Shown: in pieces, positions 17,552 to 29,755 of the stretch
Layout of the letters: each line of letters opens with the position of its first letter
Position numbering within the stretch: the stretch's first letter is position 1
Assembly (NCBI RefSeq): GCF_000576635.1
Contig: NZ_AVFL01000001.1
Span: forward strand, 1-64,000
Direction of reading: 5' to 3'
Source of the DNA: Skermanella stibiiresistens SB22
GTDB lineage: Bacteria; Pseudomonadota; Alphaproteobacteria; Azospirillales; Azospirillaceae
Length of the DNA: 64,000 bases
Notes under the pieces: generated by a model
What the model was told of the DNA's origin: nothing
Seen by the model: only the letters and a program-made list of their open reading frames with translations
Database searches by the model: none
Program-made: the position numbers and the translations under genes

Positions 17552-18293
17552 TCAGCTCCGAGGTTTGCGCCGGAAGCGGAGGAAGACCGGCTTGCGGCCG
17601 GCCTCGATGCCCTTCTGTTCGTAGCGGGACTGCGGCCAATCGGCCGGGCGCCGACGCCAGTCCTCGGCGGCGCGGGCGATCCACTCGAAATCCGGGTGGC
17701 TCCAGGCATGCTCCAGCATCCACATGGCGACGCCCATCACGTCGCTCGCCATCCGCAGCTCCGCCCCATCCTTGAGCACGCGCGACAGGCGGGCCAGGTT
17801 CTCCGGTCCGATGAAGCGGCGCTTGTGATGGCGGATCTTCGGCCATGGATCCGGGAACAGCACGAAGCAACGGCCGATCGAAGCGTCGGGCAGCGCGTCC
17901 AGCAAGGGCCGGGCGTCGTCCGGCAGGATGCGGATGTTGCGTTGTCCGCCGGTGTCGATGTGTTCCAGCAGGTTGGCGACGCCGTTCTGGAACGGCTCGC
18001 ACCCGATCATGGCGATGTCGGGATGGGCCGCGGCCTGACCGGCGAGATGCTCGCCGCTGCCGAACCCGATCTCCAGCCAGACGTCGCTCGGCCCTGTTCG
18101 TTCGAACAGGGCGGCATCGAACAACGATAGCGGATCGAGGCTGGAACCGCTGGCCGGCGTCTCGATCGAGAGCCGGGGCAGCATGGTCTCAAGCAGATCG
18201 GTCTTGTAGAGCCTTAGTCTACGGCCGCGCCGGCGGCCGTAGACTTTCTCGCGCAGGTCGGCGGGCGCGTCCTCGCGCGGGCCGGGGGGACGA

Positions 18294-18301
<8 letters not shown>
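17552..18301 (-). CDS. trmB: tRNA (guanine-N7-)-methyltransferase TrmB
   Basis: About 249 residues. It makes m7G46 in tRNAs using SAM. Motif I is [12 protein letters not shown]; the family hallmark [20 protein letters not shown] is present and includes the catalytic region; the C-terminus has [16 protein letters not shown]. The start is uncertain: no ATG or GTG fits before the conserved region without overlapping metK, and TTG 18301 overlaps the last codons of metK by 8 bp, giving [23 protein letters not shown]. Coupling to metK, the enzyme that makes its cofactor, is common in alphaproteobacteria. A terminator follows after 180 bp. Confidence 0.93.
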
Positions 18302-19496
<1,195 letters not shown>

Positions 19497-19749
19497 ACGA
19501 AGATAATCGGCCCTTCCCAGGTGTGGCGGGCCAGATTACTCTTTTCGCAACCCGAACAACCCTGGTCAAGCGACTTGATCCGGAACACGCGGCGTGACTA
19601 CCTCGCGCGGCTACCTTGCGGAGGTTGTTTAGCAATCTTATGACAGCGCGTTCGAGACCTCTGGCGGCTCGAATGGGGATATCGCCGACGGACCGCAGCG
19701 GGGCCGGCTGGAACCGCTGATGAAGGCGGTTCAGCCCATGCCCACCGGA

Positions 19750-20238
19750 TCAGTCCCCGTCGGTGGTGGGGGCGTTGGCGGCGTTGGCGATCGACTTGGT
19801 CAATTCGAACAGGCGCTTGCGGACCTGCGGATCGGCGATCCGATAGTAGGCGCGCACCAGCTCCAAGGTTTCCCGCTTGGCCATGGGATCGGGCTCGAAC
19901 GCGCTGGACTTCTCCTCGCCGAAACCACCACCGGACGGTTCGCCGGACGGCAGGGTGTCGGCGTCGGGCGGCATGTCGTCGAAGAAGAAGGAAACGGGCA
20001 CATCCAGGACGCGGCTGAGATCGAACAGGCGACTGGCACCGATTCGGTTCGCGCCACGCTCGTATTTCTGCACCTGCTGGAACGTCAGGCCGATCGCCTC
20101 GCCCAGCTTCTCCTGGCTCATGCCGAGAAGCGTGCGGCGAAGTCTCACCCGTGATCCGACGTGGACGTCTATCGGATTCGGCTTGCCGGTCTTGGGGCGG
20201 CCACCGGTTCCACGCCGGCCTCGTGTCTGTGGTTGCAT
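19750..20238 (-). CDS. XRE-family helix-turn-helix transcriptional regulator
   Basis: 162 residues. Residues 27-81 form a Cro/CI-type helix-turn-helix (VGSRVRLRRTLLGMSQEKLGEA, then TFQQVQKYERGANRIGASRL). A Pro/Gly/Ser-rich linker follows, then a C-terminal helical part (RETLELVRAYYRIADPQVRKRL) probably for dimerisation. This family sits near metK or lnt in many alphaproteobacteria, and the gene lies between them here on the same strand. The promoter region contains paired motifs (20277-20332) that could be its own operators. Targets are unknown. Confidence 0.88.
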   Translation of the reverse strand: MQPQTRGRRGTGGRPKTGKPNPIDVHVGSRVRLRRTLLGMSQEKLGEAIGLTFQQVQKYERGANRIGASRLFDLSRVLDVPVSFFFDDMPPDADTLPSGEPSGGGFGEEKSSAFEPDPMAKRETLELVRAYYRIADPQVRKRLFELTKSIANAANAPTTDGD

Positions 20239-20276
20239 GGCTTCGCATCCCTGTTGAATGTTCGTCGTCTAACTAA

Positions 20277-20332
20277 GCATGCACGTGTATGCATTCAATA
20301 GTACGTATTACCGTATTCTTGTGCACGCGCAT
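20277..20332 (-). promoter_or_regulatory. Paired operator-like motifs in front of the XRE gene
   Basis: TGCACGYGYAT occurs at 20280-20290 and 20322-20332, 42 bp apart (four helical turns). The first lies in a near-palindrome, GCATGCACGTGTATGC (20277-20292). The 113-bp gap between lnt and the XRE gene (20239-20351) is clearly richer in A and T than its surroundings. Autoregulation is inferred from position. Confidence 0.4.
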
Positions 20333-20351
20333 ACGAAAATATGTGCGACAT

Positions 20352-21998
20352 TCAAGCGGTCTGTCGAGCGATGGTTGTGCCGACCCCGAAACTCATAAGA
20401 AGTACCACCAAAATCAAATCGCCCATGCGACCATAGGGGGTGTTGTCCAGCGCTTTCGGCAATGCGGCGTCAACAACGCCGCGGGAACCCAACTCGAGAT
20501 ATGCGGTCGGGCGGCCATAACCATCGATCACCCCCGATATCCCGGTATTGGCCGCCCTCACCAGAGGTAGTCCTTCCTCGGCGGCGCGCGCCTGGGCGAT
20601 GGCGAAGTGCTGGTGCGGGCCGGCGCTGATGCCGTACCAGGCGTCGTTGGTGACGTTGAGCAGCCAGTCGGGCCGCCGGCTGGCGTCCTTGACCCGGGCG
20701 GGGAATATCACCTCGTAGCAGATCAGCGGACTGAACGGCGGAAGTCCGGGGATCTCCAGCGTCGCCGGTCCTGGCCCGGCGGAGAAGTCGGTGGCGCCCG
20801 CCGCGATCGAGGCGACGGGCAGGATGCCCCGCAGCGGCATGTACTCGCCGAAGGGTACCAGGTGGAACTTGTCGTAGCTGGCGAGCAGGGCCCCGCTGCC
20901 GTCGACGGCGTGCAGGCTGTTCCAGAAACGGTTGGTCCCATCGGTCTCGGTCCGCACGCGCGGCGCGCCGGTGATGACTGCCCCTCCGGAGGGGGTCACC
21001 GAACCGATCGCCTGCCGGGCGGCGGCGTCGCGTTCCAGGAAGAACGGCACCGCCGTCTCCGGCCAGATCACATGGGTGGGGGTCACTTGGGTGGAGGCCA
21101 GCTGGGTGGAGGAATGCGCGCCCGGCGCCGGTGGTTCGGCGGTCAGTTCCAGCAACCGTTCGAAGTTGCGCGCCCGCTCGGCTGGGTTCCATTTCAGGGT
21201 CTGCGCGATGTTGGGCTGGACGATCCGCAGCGTGACGCCGGGAACCGTCGGTCCGTCGCTTTGTGACAATCTGACCCACCCGGCGGCGCCGATCAGGGCG
21301 ACCAGCAGGAGGCCGGCGGCGATGGATCCCATCGCGCGGCGCCGCGACTCGGAACGGTCGCCCAGCAGGGCCGGTAGTCCGGCGACAGCGACGGTGACCA
21401 AACCGAGGCCATAGGTGCCGATCACCGCGACGCTCTGCAGCACCGGCGGGAAGCCCACCCACGAATAGCCGATCAGGTTCCAGGGAAAGCCGGTCAGCAC
21501 ATGGCCGCGCAGGTATTCCGCCACCGTCCACAGCATGGCGAGGGCCAGGACGCGGGCGAGGCCGCGCAGGGCCAAGCGGCGCGCCAGGACATGGAGACAC
21601 AGGGTCGCGGCGCCGATGAAGATCGCCAGGAGCGCCGGCAGGCCAGCCGCGGCGAAAGGCATCATCCACCAGAAGCGGGCGATGTCCGTCAGCAGCGCGA
21701 AGGAGATCCAGTAGAGCCCGAGCAGGAAGTGCCCGAAGCCGAACCACCAGCCGATGAGGAAGGCCGATCGCTTGGTGGCGGCGCCGTCGAGCAGCCAGAG
21801 CAGTCCGGGGAAGGCCAGCAGCAGCACCGGCACGGCATAGGCGGGTGGCAGGGCGAAGGTCGCCAGACCGCCGAGCAGGGCGGCGGTCAGATGGCGGCGC
21901 CATCCGGTCAAGGCCATCAGCCGCGCGGCGATGCGCGCGGCGTGACCGTCGGCGAAACCGCCGCCCGCGCCTGTCGGGCGCGGGGAGGCGTCAGCCAT
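20352..21998 (-). CDS. lnt: Apolipoprotein N-acyltransferase
   Basis: 548 residues. The N-terminal half (about 35-240) has six to seven hydrophobic segments in the inner membrane; the C-terminal half (about 255-510) is a periplasmic nitrilase-fold domain. The catalytic triad is visible: Glu314 in IWPETAVPF, Lys377 in YDKFHLVPFGEY and Cys427 in LICYEVIFP. It adds the third acyl chain to outer-membrane lipoproteins. The gene begins 8 bp after corC, as in the usual ybeY-corC-lnt order. Confidence 0.97.
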   Translation of the reverse strand: MADASPRPTGAGGGFADGHAARIAARLMALTGWRRHLTAALLGGLATFALPPAYAVPVLLLAFPGLLWLLDGAATKRSAFLIGWWFGFGHFLLGLYWISFALLTDIARFWWMMPFAAAGLPALLAIFIGAATLCLHVLARRLALRGLARVLALAMLWTVAEYLRGHVLTGFPWNLIGYSWVGFPPVLQSVAVIGTYGLGLVTVAVAGLPALLGDRSESRRRAMGSIAAGLLLVALIGAAGWVRLSQSDGPTVPGVTLRIVQPNIAQTLKWNPAERARNFERLLELTAEPPAPGAHSSTQLASTQVTPTHVIWPETAVPFFLERDAAARQAIGSVTPSGGAVITGAPRVRTETDGTNRFWNSLHAVDGSGALLASYDKFHLVPFGEYMPLRGILPVASIAAGATDFSAGPGPATLEIPGLPPFSPLICYEVIFPARVKDASRRPDWLLNVTNDAWYGISAGPHQHFAIAQARAAEEGLPLVRAANTGISGVIDGYGRPTAYLELGSRGVVDAALPKALDNTPYGRMGDLILVVLLMSFGVGTTIARQTA

Positions 21999-22006
21999 GA
22001 TGTTGG

Positions 22007-22921
22007 TTAGGCATGGATCGTGACGGGTTCCGGCAGGTTGCGGATCCGCAGGCGCTTGATGCGCCGGGGATCGGCGTCGATCACCTCGAACTCGATGCCC
22101 GAGGGATGCTTGAGAAGTTCGCCACGGCTCGGGACGCGACCGGCCAGGTTGAACACCAGACCGCCCAGCGTATCGAAATCCTCGCGCTCGTCGTCGTCCA
22201 GCACGGGGCCGACGCGGCTGAGGAAATCGTCGATCGGCAGCCGCGCGTCGGCGAGCAGGGTACCGTCGGGCCGGACCACGACCATCGGCGCCTCCAGTTC
22301 GTCGTGCTCGTCCTCGATCTCGCCGACGATCTCCTCGACCAGATCCTCGATCGTCACGAGGCCGTCGATGCCGCCGAACTCGTCGACGACCAGGGCCAGA
22401 TGCTGGCGCGACTGGCGCATCTGGAGCAGCAGGTCGAGGACCGGCATGCTGGGCGCCACGATCACCACGTCGCGGGCGATGTCCTTGAGATGGAAGGGCG
22501 TCTGCTTGCCGACGCAGGCCAGCACGTCCTTGATGTGGACCATGCCGACGACGTCGTCCAAGGTTTCCCGGTAGACCGGCATGCGGGAATGGGCCTCCCG
22601 CGACATGCGCTCGATCAATTCGGGCAGCGTCGTCTCGACATCGACCGCCACGATGTCGGCGCGCGGCACCATGGTGTCGACCACGGTGCGCTCATGCAGC
22701 TTGAGGATATTCGCGAGGAGCACCCGCTCGTCGGCGGCGATCGATCCCTCGACCTCGCGTCGTTCCTCGATCAGTTCCTCGATGGTGTCGCGCAGCGTCG
22801 TGTCGCCGCGGCCCCCCAGGATGGTCCTAAGCCAGCCGCGGAATTGGCCGGTGAAGGAATTATGCTCGTCGGCCCCGTCTTCACGGGGCGTCCTACTGCC
22901 GGATATGTCTGTCATCGCCAT
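22007..22921 (-). CDS. corC: CorC/HlyC-family CBS-domain protein
   Basis: 304 residues without membrane segments. An N-terminal region (VDTMVPRADIVAVD) leads into two CBS domains (about 85-205; HSRMPVYRETLDDVVGMVHIKD and LALVVDEFGGIDGLVTIEDL). A CorC_HlyC transporter-associated domain follows (about 215-295; LLADARLPIDDFLSRVG, DTLGGLVFNLAGRVPSRGE). Proteins of this family are linked to magnesium/cobalt homeostasis; the CBS pair probably binds adenosine nucleotides. It overlaps the end of ybeY by 10 bp. Confidence 0.93.
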   Translation of the reverse strand: MAMTDISGSRTPREDGADEHNSFTGQFRGWLRTILGGRGDTTLRDTIEELIEERREVEGSIAADERVLLANILKLHERTVVDTMVPRADIVAVDVETTLPELIERMSREAHSRMPVYRETLDDVVGMVHIKDVLACVGKQTPFHLKDIARDVVIVAPSMPVLDLLLQMRQSRQHLALVVDEFGGIDGLVTIEDLVEEIVGEIEDEHDELEAPMVVVRPDGTLLADARLPIDDFLSRVGPVLDDDEREDFDTLGGLVFNLAGRVPSRGELLKHPSGIEFEVIDADPRRIKRLRIRNLPEPVTIHA

Positions 22922-23537
22922 ATGGTTTGGGGTGTGGAGGCGCCAGCCGCGCCGTCATCCGGGTCCGGGGAATCGGATCGGGGGGACGAGCCGGCATAGG
23001 GATCGGCGATGCCCATGCCAGCGAGGATACTGGTTTCCAGTCGTTCCATGCGGTCGGCGTCAAGATCGGTTTCGTGGTCATAACCGAGAAGATGGAGCAC
23101 GCCATGAATTACCAGGTGCGTCAGATGATCCTCGGCCGGCTTTCCCTGTTCGCGGGCTTCGCGACGCACGGTTTCGCAAGCGAGTATCACGTCGCCGATG
23201 AGTATAGGCATTCCCGGATGCGCCGCCAAGACATCATCGCTGTCCCCGATGTCATCCAGTGACGCGAACGAAAGGACATTGGTGGGCTCGTCCTTGCCGC
23301 GGTAATCGCGGTTGAGCGTTTGGACCATGGCGTCGTCGGCCAATACCAAGCTCATCTCCGCGACCGCGTCATCGGCCATGTCCCGGAGCGCCGCCGGATG
23401 CTCCGCCGCGGCGAAGGCGGCCTGGGCCGCGGCTTCCACCAGTCTTTCAACCCCTTCGGCGCCGTCGGACGACAGGTCGTCCCATTCGCCGGCCTCCAGG
23501 CTGACGGCGATGTCGAGGGATCGCGGCGTCGCGGCGG

Positions 23538-23541
<4 letters not shown>
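22912..23541 (-). CDS. ybeY: Endoribonuclease YbeY (rRNA maturation factor)
   Basis: 209 residues, longer than the usual 155-170 because of an N-terminal extension. The zinc-binding HGVLHLLGYDH motif gives His146, His150 and His156. The upstream signature LNRDYRGKDEPTNVLSF is also present. YbeY takes part in 16S rRNA 3'-end maturation and ribosome quality control. The start overlaps the phoH stop by 4 bp (ATGA), indicating coupled translation. The C-terminal tail (from about 180) is Ser/Pro/Asp-rich. Confidence 0.96.
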
Positions 23542-24595
<1,054 letters not shown>

Positions 24596-24599
<4 letters not shown>

Positions 24600-26014
24600 G
24601 CGGTTGCCTCCCAGGCTGGGGGGGTGGGGAAATCGATCGGCGGCGCCGCCGAAGTCAGGCCGTCGGCCAGGACAAGCTCGCCGGCGAGGCTGTTGGCGCG
24701 TGCCGCCGTGATGCGGACGTCAACAACCGTTCCGGCCAAACGTCCCGGTGCGATGACCGGCACGGATTGCATGAAAGGGCTACGCCCCATCAGCTGGCCG
24801 GGCCTGCGGCCGGTCTTGTCCAGCAACACCGGCAACACGGTTCCGACGCAGGCCTCGTTGAAGGAGACCTGCTGGGCGTTGAGCAGGTTTTGGAGCGTCG
24901 CCAGCCTGTCGTCCTTGACGTCCTCGGGAACCTGGGCGTCGCCGAGCCCCGCCGCCGGCGTGCCCGGCCGGGCGCTGTACTTGAACGAATAGGCCTGGGC
25001 ATAGCCGATATCGGTGACCAGCCGCAGCGTTTCCGCGAAGTCGGCGTCCCGCTCGCCGGGGAAGCCCACGATGAAGTCGGACGACAGCGCCAGATCGTGC
25101 CGAGCCGCGCGCATCCTGTCGATCACGCGGCGGTAATCATCGGCGGTGTGCTTGCGGTTCATCGCCGCCAGGATGCGGTCGGACCCGCTCTGGACCGGCA
25201 GGTGGACGAAGGGCATCAGCTGCGGCACCTCGCCATGGGCGGCGATCAGGTCGTCGTCCATGTCGCGCGGGTGGGACGTGGTGTAGCGGATGCGCTCCAG
25301 CCCGTCGATCTCCGCCAGTTCGCGGATCAGCCGGGCGAGACCCCAGGTCACGCCGCCCCGTCCCTCGCCATGAAATGCGTTGACGTTCTGGCCAAGCAGC
25401 GTGATCTCGCGCGTGCCGCCCGCCACCATGCGGCGGGCCTCGGCGATGATCTGGGCGGCCGGGCGGGAGAACTCCGCGCCGCGGGTGTAGGGCACGACAC
25501 AGAAGGTACAGAACTTGTCGCAACCCTCCTGGACCGAGAGGAATGTGGAAACGCCGGCGCTGGCGCTCTCGCCGGGCAGGTGGTCGAACTTGCTCTCGAT
25601 CGGGAAATCGGTGTTCAGCACCCGTTCCCCGGCGGCGCGGCTGGCGCGCGCGACCATCTCGGGAAGCTGGTGATAGGTTTGCGGGCCGAACACCATGTCG
25701 ACGAAGGGCGCCCGGGCCATGATCTCCTCGCCCTCGGCCTGGGCGACGCAGCCGGCGACGGCGATGATCATGCGGCGGCCATCCTCGTCGGCGGCCTGCC
25801 TGTTCTTCTCCTGGCGCAGGCGCCCCAATTCGGAGAAAACCTTCTCGGACGCCTTCTCGCGGATGTGGCACGTGTTCAGGATGACCATGTCGGCTCCCTC
25901 GGGAGCCTCGACCGGCCGATAGCCCAAGGGTGCCAGGACATCGGCCATGCGGGCGCTGTCATAGACGTTCATCTGACAGCCCCAGGTCTTGATGAACAAT
26001 TTCTTCTTGGTCAA
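24596..26014 (-). CDS. miaB: tRNA-2-methylthio-N6-dimethylallyladenosine synthase
   Basis: 472 residues. The N-terminal UPF0004 domain has the three auxiliary-cluster cysteines (TWGCQMN at 11-16, NTCHIREKA and VAGCVAQ). The radical SAM core carries [15 protein letters not shown] (about 164-178) with the CxxxCxxC motif. A C-terminal TRAM domain follows (about 375-450; [19 protein letters not shown]). It adds the methylthio group to ms2i6A37 in tRNAs. It is the first gene of the phoH-ybeY-corC-lnt series. The start [16 protein letters not shown] is standard. Confidence 0.97.
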
Positions 26015-26241
26015 AAGCCGAACCCTGCCAAACCCGTGTCTATCTTCGTTACTTGGAGACGCACAAACGCATATGGGCGCACCGGACGCGTTTCGCCCGT
26101 GCGACGGCGGAAAATAGCATCGGGGAGGGAGGGGGAGTCAACGACTCGGTGCGGGGCGGGGTCGGATGTTTGGTGTCAACCGAACCAGCCGCCGCCTGGC
26201 GGTGACTTCGCCATGAGGAAACAAGCTAGCGGAATAGCGGC

Positions 26242-26320
26242 TGTAGGTCGGGTAAAGCGAAGCGGCACCCGACACCAACTCGCCTGCTTGTCGGGTGACG
26301 CTTCGCTTTACCCAACCTAA
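26242..26320. repeat. REP-like imperfect palindrome, copy 2
   Basis: Arms 26242-26273 and 26290-26320 pair as in copy 1 at 5541-5626, sharing AAGCGAAGCGGCACCCGAC and the loop end CGCCTGCTTGTCGGGTG. The loop is 6 bases shorter than in copy 1. It lies between miaB and the antitoxin-like gene; the rest of 26015-26338 shows no gene. Confidence 0.85.
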
Positions 26321-26338
26321 GGTTGAGCGGGATCGACT

Positions 26339-26671
26339 TCAAGATTGTTTCCGGAGTTTGGCGAACAAGCTCGCCTGATTTTCGATCTCATGAGGCGTTG
26401 ATAGGGGCATTGGCAGATCGGCGTCTCCCAAGGCGACAAGCAGTTCGGCGTGATCACGCAACCCCAGGAGCCGGATCGCCTCCCTCCTGGACAAGCGACC
26501 GCGGGAGTAAGCCAGCAAGGGGGCATCGGCACCGGCGCGCGAGCCATCCGAGGTCGGGGCCTCCAGATGCTTACGGACGATCGCGGTCATGGGTGTCCCA
26601 TAGGTCGCGGCATAGGATTTGGCCGGCGCCACCAGATCGTCCGGTAGGTTGAATGTCGTGTTTTTCAGCAT
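26339..26671 (-). CDS. Ribbon-helix-helix antitoxin-like protein, apparently without a toxin
   Basis: 110 residues from ATG 26671, which has GGTGA 8 bp upstream; a GTG four codons earlier is possible. Residues 1-38 ([19 protein letters not shown], then [14 protein letters not shown]) look like a ribbon-helix-helix DNA-binding domain of VapB/CopG-like antitoxins. The C-terminal half ([20 protein letters not shown]) resembles the helical region of UPF0175-type antitoxins. No PIN-domain or RelE-like toxin is found downstream, where a REP palindrome and then miaB follow. The assignment is moderate; it could be a free-standing regulator. Confidence 0.6.
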   Translation of the reverse strand: MLKNTTFNLPDDLVAPAKSYAATYGTPMTAIVRKHLEAPTSDGSRAGADAPLLAYSRGRLSRREAIRLLGLRDHAELLVALGDADLPMPLSTPHEIENQASLFAKLRKQS

Positions 26672-26878
26672 GGCCAGCTTCACCGTTCACATGAATATGT
26701 GATCCGATATCGCGCCCCTCAATTTCGATATGCCGGGAGTATGGGAAGCATCCGGTGTCAGTGGCCCGGCTGGCTCTTCGGTGCGGATTTTCCCATATGC
26801 GTCCCACAAGAGTATGCGGCTGTCCCGCTCTCCTGGCATTCTAATCCGATCGGACATCCAAGGAGAAGGAGCGGCGGC

Positions 26879-28342
26879 ATGACCGCGAGCGAGGGAATCT
26901 TCGTGGGGAAGGGCGAGGCGCCGCAGGTCCTGGCGCTGAGATACGCCAACCGGCATGGGCTGATCGCGGGCGCCACCGGCACCGGCAAGACGGTGTCGCT
27001 CCAGGTGCTGGCGGAGGGGTTCTCCCGGGCCGGGGTCCCTGTCTTCCTGGCGGACATCAAGGGCGATCTCGCCGGCATCTCCCAAGCGGGCGGCGACAAT
27101 CCCAAGATCGCCGAGCGGGCCGCCCTGCTCGGTTTGGACAACCCGGTCCGCGAGGGCAGCCCGACGGTGGCCTGGGACGTGTTCGGCGAGCAAGGGCATC
27201 CCATCCGAGCCACGATCTCGGAGATGGGACCGCTGCTGCTCAGCCGGCTGCTGGAGTTGAACGACGTCCAGGAAGGCGTGCTGAACCTGACCTTCAAGGT
27301 CGCCGACGACGAGGGGCTACTGCTGCTCGACCTGAAGGACCTGCGGGCCATGCTGAGTCATGTCGCCGACAACGCGGCGACCTTCGGGCCGCGCTACGGC
27401 ACGGTCAGCAAGGCCTCGGTCGGCGCCATCCAGCGCCAGTTGCTGGTGCTGGAGCAACAGGGCGCCGAGCGGTTCTTCGGAGAGCCGGCCCTGGACTTGG
27501 CCGACCTGATGCGGGTGACGCCGGACGGGCGCGGCATCGTCAACCTGCTGGCCGCCGACAAGCTGATGCGCTCGCCCCGGCTCTACGCGACGTTCCTGCT
27601 GTGGCTGCTGTCGGAACTGTTCGAGGAACTGCCCGAGGCCGGCGACCTGCCCAAGCCGAAGCTGGTCTTCTTCTTCGACGAGGCGCACCTGCTGTTCGAC
27701 GACGCGCCCAAGGCGCTGATCGACAAGGTGGAACAGGTGGTCCGGCTGATCCGGTCCAAGGGCGTCGGCGTCTATTTCATCAGCCAGAACCCGATGGACA
27801 TACCGGAGGATGTGCTGGGCCAGCTTGGCAACCGCGTCCAGCACGCTCTGCGCGCCTTCACGCCCAAGGACCAGCGGGCGGTCAAGGCGGCGGCCGAGAC
27901 CTTCCGGGCCAATCCCAAGTTCAACGCGGCGACCGCGATCCAGGAACTGGCTGTCGGCGAGGCGCTGGTTTCGCTGCTGGAGGCGAAGGGTATCCCGTCG
28001 GTGGTCGACCGGGTGATGATGGCCCCGCCCGGCTCCCGGCTGGGTCCGATCACGGCGGCGGAGCGGGCGGCCCTGCTGGGGGCGAGCCCGGTCAAGGGCC
28101 GCTACGATCACCCGATCGACCGGCAATCGGCCTATGAGCACCTGCGCGAGCGGGCGGAACGGCCGGTCGTGGAGCCCGTGGCGGCGAAGACGGCCGCTTC
28201 CAGGGCGCCGCGCGCGCCCAGGGCGGCCGCTCCCCGCCAGACACCGGCGGAGGCGATGGTCAGCAGCGCGCTCCGCAGCTTCGGAACACAGTTTGGCCGG
28301 CAGGTCGCGCGGGGTATCCTGGGCGCCATCCTGAAGCGCTGA
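26879..28342 (+). CDS. HerA-like ATPase, DUF853 family
   Basis: 487 residues. ATG 26879 has AAGGAGAAGGAG upstream and gives [12 protein letters not shown]; a longer reading to 26699 is not supported. Walker A GATGTGKT is at 31-38, Walker B is LVFFFDEAH (about 263-271), and a sensor-like [14 protein letters not shown] segment follows, as in the HerA/FtsK superfamily. The C-terminal 80 residues are Ala/Pro/Arg-rich and end in a helix with [18 protein letters not shown]853 ATPases occur alone in many proteobacteria and their substrate is unknown. No NurA-like nuclease is next to it. Confidence 0.9.
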   Translation: MTASEGIFVGKGEAPQVLALRYANRHGLIAGATGTGKTVSLQVLAEGFSRAGVPVFLADIKGDLAGISQAGGDNPKIAERAALLGLDNPVREGSPTVAWDVFGEQGHPIRATISEMGPLLLSRLLELNDVQEGVLNLTFKVADDEGLLLLDLKDLRAMLSHVADNAATFGPRYGTVSKASVGAIQRQLLVLEQQGAERFFGEPALDLADLMRVTPDGRGIVNLLAADKLMRSPRLYATFLLWLLSELFEELPEAGDLPKPKLVFFFDEAHLLFDDAPKALIDKVEQVVRLIRSKGVGVYFISQNPMDIPEDVLGQLGNRVQHALRAFTPKDQRAVKAAAETFRANPKFNAATAIQELAVGEALVSLLEAKGIPSVVDRVMMAPPGSRLGPITAAERAALLGASPVKGRYDHPIDRQSAYEHLRERAERPVVEPVAAKTAASRAPRAPRAAAPRQTPAEAMVSSALRSFGTQFGRQVARGILGAILKR

Positions 28343-28376
28343 CCTTTCCGGCGCTTCGAACGGCGGATCGGAGCGG

Positions 28377-29657
28377 GTGTTGGCGGAACGGATTTTGGCG
28401 GGACGGCGTGGGGGGATCCTCTCCTGGTGCCTCTATGACTGGGCCATGTCGGCCTACAACACGGTCATCGGCACCTTCATCTTCAGCGTCTACTTCACCC
28501 GCGCGGTCGCCGATTCGGAGGTCGCCGGGACCGCCCAATGGGGCCGGGCGGTGGCGCTGTCCGGTCTGGCGGTGGCCGTGCTGAGCCCGGTGCTGGGCGC
28601 CATCGCCGACCGGGGCGGGCGGCGGAAGCCGTGGCTGGCCCTGTTCACCGCCCTGACCGTCGCGGGCACGGCGCTGCTGTGGTTCGTCAAGCCGGATCCG
28701 TCGTCGGTGATGCTGGCGCTGGTGCTGGTCGGGCTGACCAATGTCACCTTCGAGCTGGCGAACGTCTTCTACAACGCCATGTTGCCGGGGCTGGCGCCGC
28801 CCGGCCACACCGGCCGGGTGTCGGGCTGGGGCTGGGGGCTGGGCTATGTCGGCGGGCTGGGCTGCCTGGTGATCTCGCTGTTCGGACTGGTCCAGACCGA
28901 GACACCCCTGTTCGGCCTGCTCGGCACGGGGGAGCAGGCCAATGTGCGGGCGACGGCCTTGCTGGTGGCGCTGTGGTACGGCGTCTTCTCCTTGCCGCTG
29001 TTCCTGGTGACGCCGGACCAGGCCGGCACCGGGGTTTCGATCGGCGCCGCCGTGCGCGACGGGATCAAGGCGCTGATCGAGACGCTCCGCCAGATCCGCC
29101 GGTACGGCAATGTCGCGCGCTGGCTGGTCGCCAGCGCGCTCTACCGCGACGGGCTGAACACGCTGTTCGCGTTCGGCGGCATCTACGCCGCCGGGACCTT
29201 CGGAATGGGCTTCGACCAGATCGTGATGTTCGCGATCGCGCTCAACGTCACCTCGGCGGCGGGCGCCTTCGGCTTCGCCTGGATCGACGATTGGATCGGG
29301 CCGAAGCGGACGATCCTGGGCTGTCTGGTCGGGCTGATCGGCTTTGGCATCCCACTGCTGTTCGCCGAGTCTCAACAGGCCTTCTGGATCCTCGCGCTGG
29401 GGCTGGGGGTCTTCGTCGGACCGGCGCAGGCGGCCGGGCGCACCATGATGGCCAAGCTGGCGCCTTCGGGGATGGAGACGGAGATGTTCGGCCTTTACGC
29501 GTTATCCGGCCGGGCGGTCTCGTTCGTGGGGCCCCTTCTCCTGGCGTGGGCCACCGAATCGTTTCAAAGTCAACGGGCGGGAATGGCAACCATCGTGCTA
29601 TTGCTCTTGTTGGGTTTCGTGTTGTTGTTTGCGGTGCGGGAGGAACGTGGGACCTGA
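28377..29657 (+). CDS. MFS transporter, UMF1 type
   Basis: 426 residues with about twelve hydrophobic segments. The N-terminal LSWCLYDWAMSAYNTVIGTF is the typical opening of the UMF1/Atg22-like MFS group, and GAIADRGGRRKPWL is the MFS loop 2-3 motif. The start is GTG 28377 with GGAG very close upstream; TTG 28380 is an alternative. Substrates of UMF1 proteins are mostly unknown, with amino-acid efflux suggested by the yeast relative. It lies 34 bp after the HerA-like gene on the same strand and may be co-transcribed. Confidence 0.88.
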   Translation: MLAERILAGRRGGILSWCLYDWAMSAYNTVIGTFIFSVYFTRAVADSEVAGTAQWGRAVALSGLAVAVLSPVLGAIADRGGRRKPWLALFTALTVAGTALLWFVKPDPSSVMLALVLVGLTNVTFELANVFYNAMLPGLAPPGHTGRVSGWGWGLGYVGGLGCLVISLFGLVQTETPLFGLLGTGEQANVRATALLVALWYGVFSLPLFLVTPDQAGTGVSIGAAVRDGIKALIETLRQIRRYGNVARWLVASALYRDGLNTLFAFGGIYAAGTFGMGFDQIVMFAIALNVTSAAGAFGFAWIDDWIGPKRTILGCLVGLIGFGIPLLFAESQQAFWILALGLGVFVGPAQAAGRTMMAKLAPSGMETEMFGLYALSGRAVSFVGPLLLAWATESFQSQRAGMATIVLLLLLGFVLLFAVREERGT

Positions 29658-29755
29658 CCGATCGCCGCGGTGACCCGGGTGGTGTGACAATTTAAACAAT
29701 CGTCAGCCACCCTGGTCCATGACACGCCTCATCACCGAACGCCGGGGAGCACCAG

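Noticed and set aside
19497-19749. A SAM riboswitch upstream of metK
   Set aside because: I looked for SAM-II and SAM/SAH-type cores and found none that I can support; a covariance-model search would be decisive.
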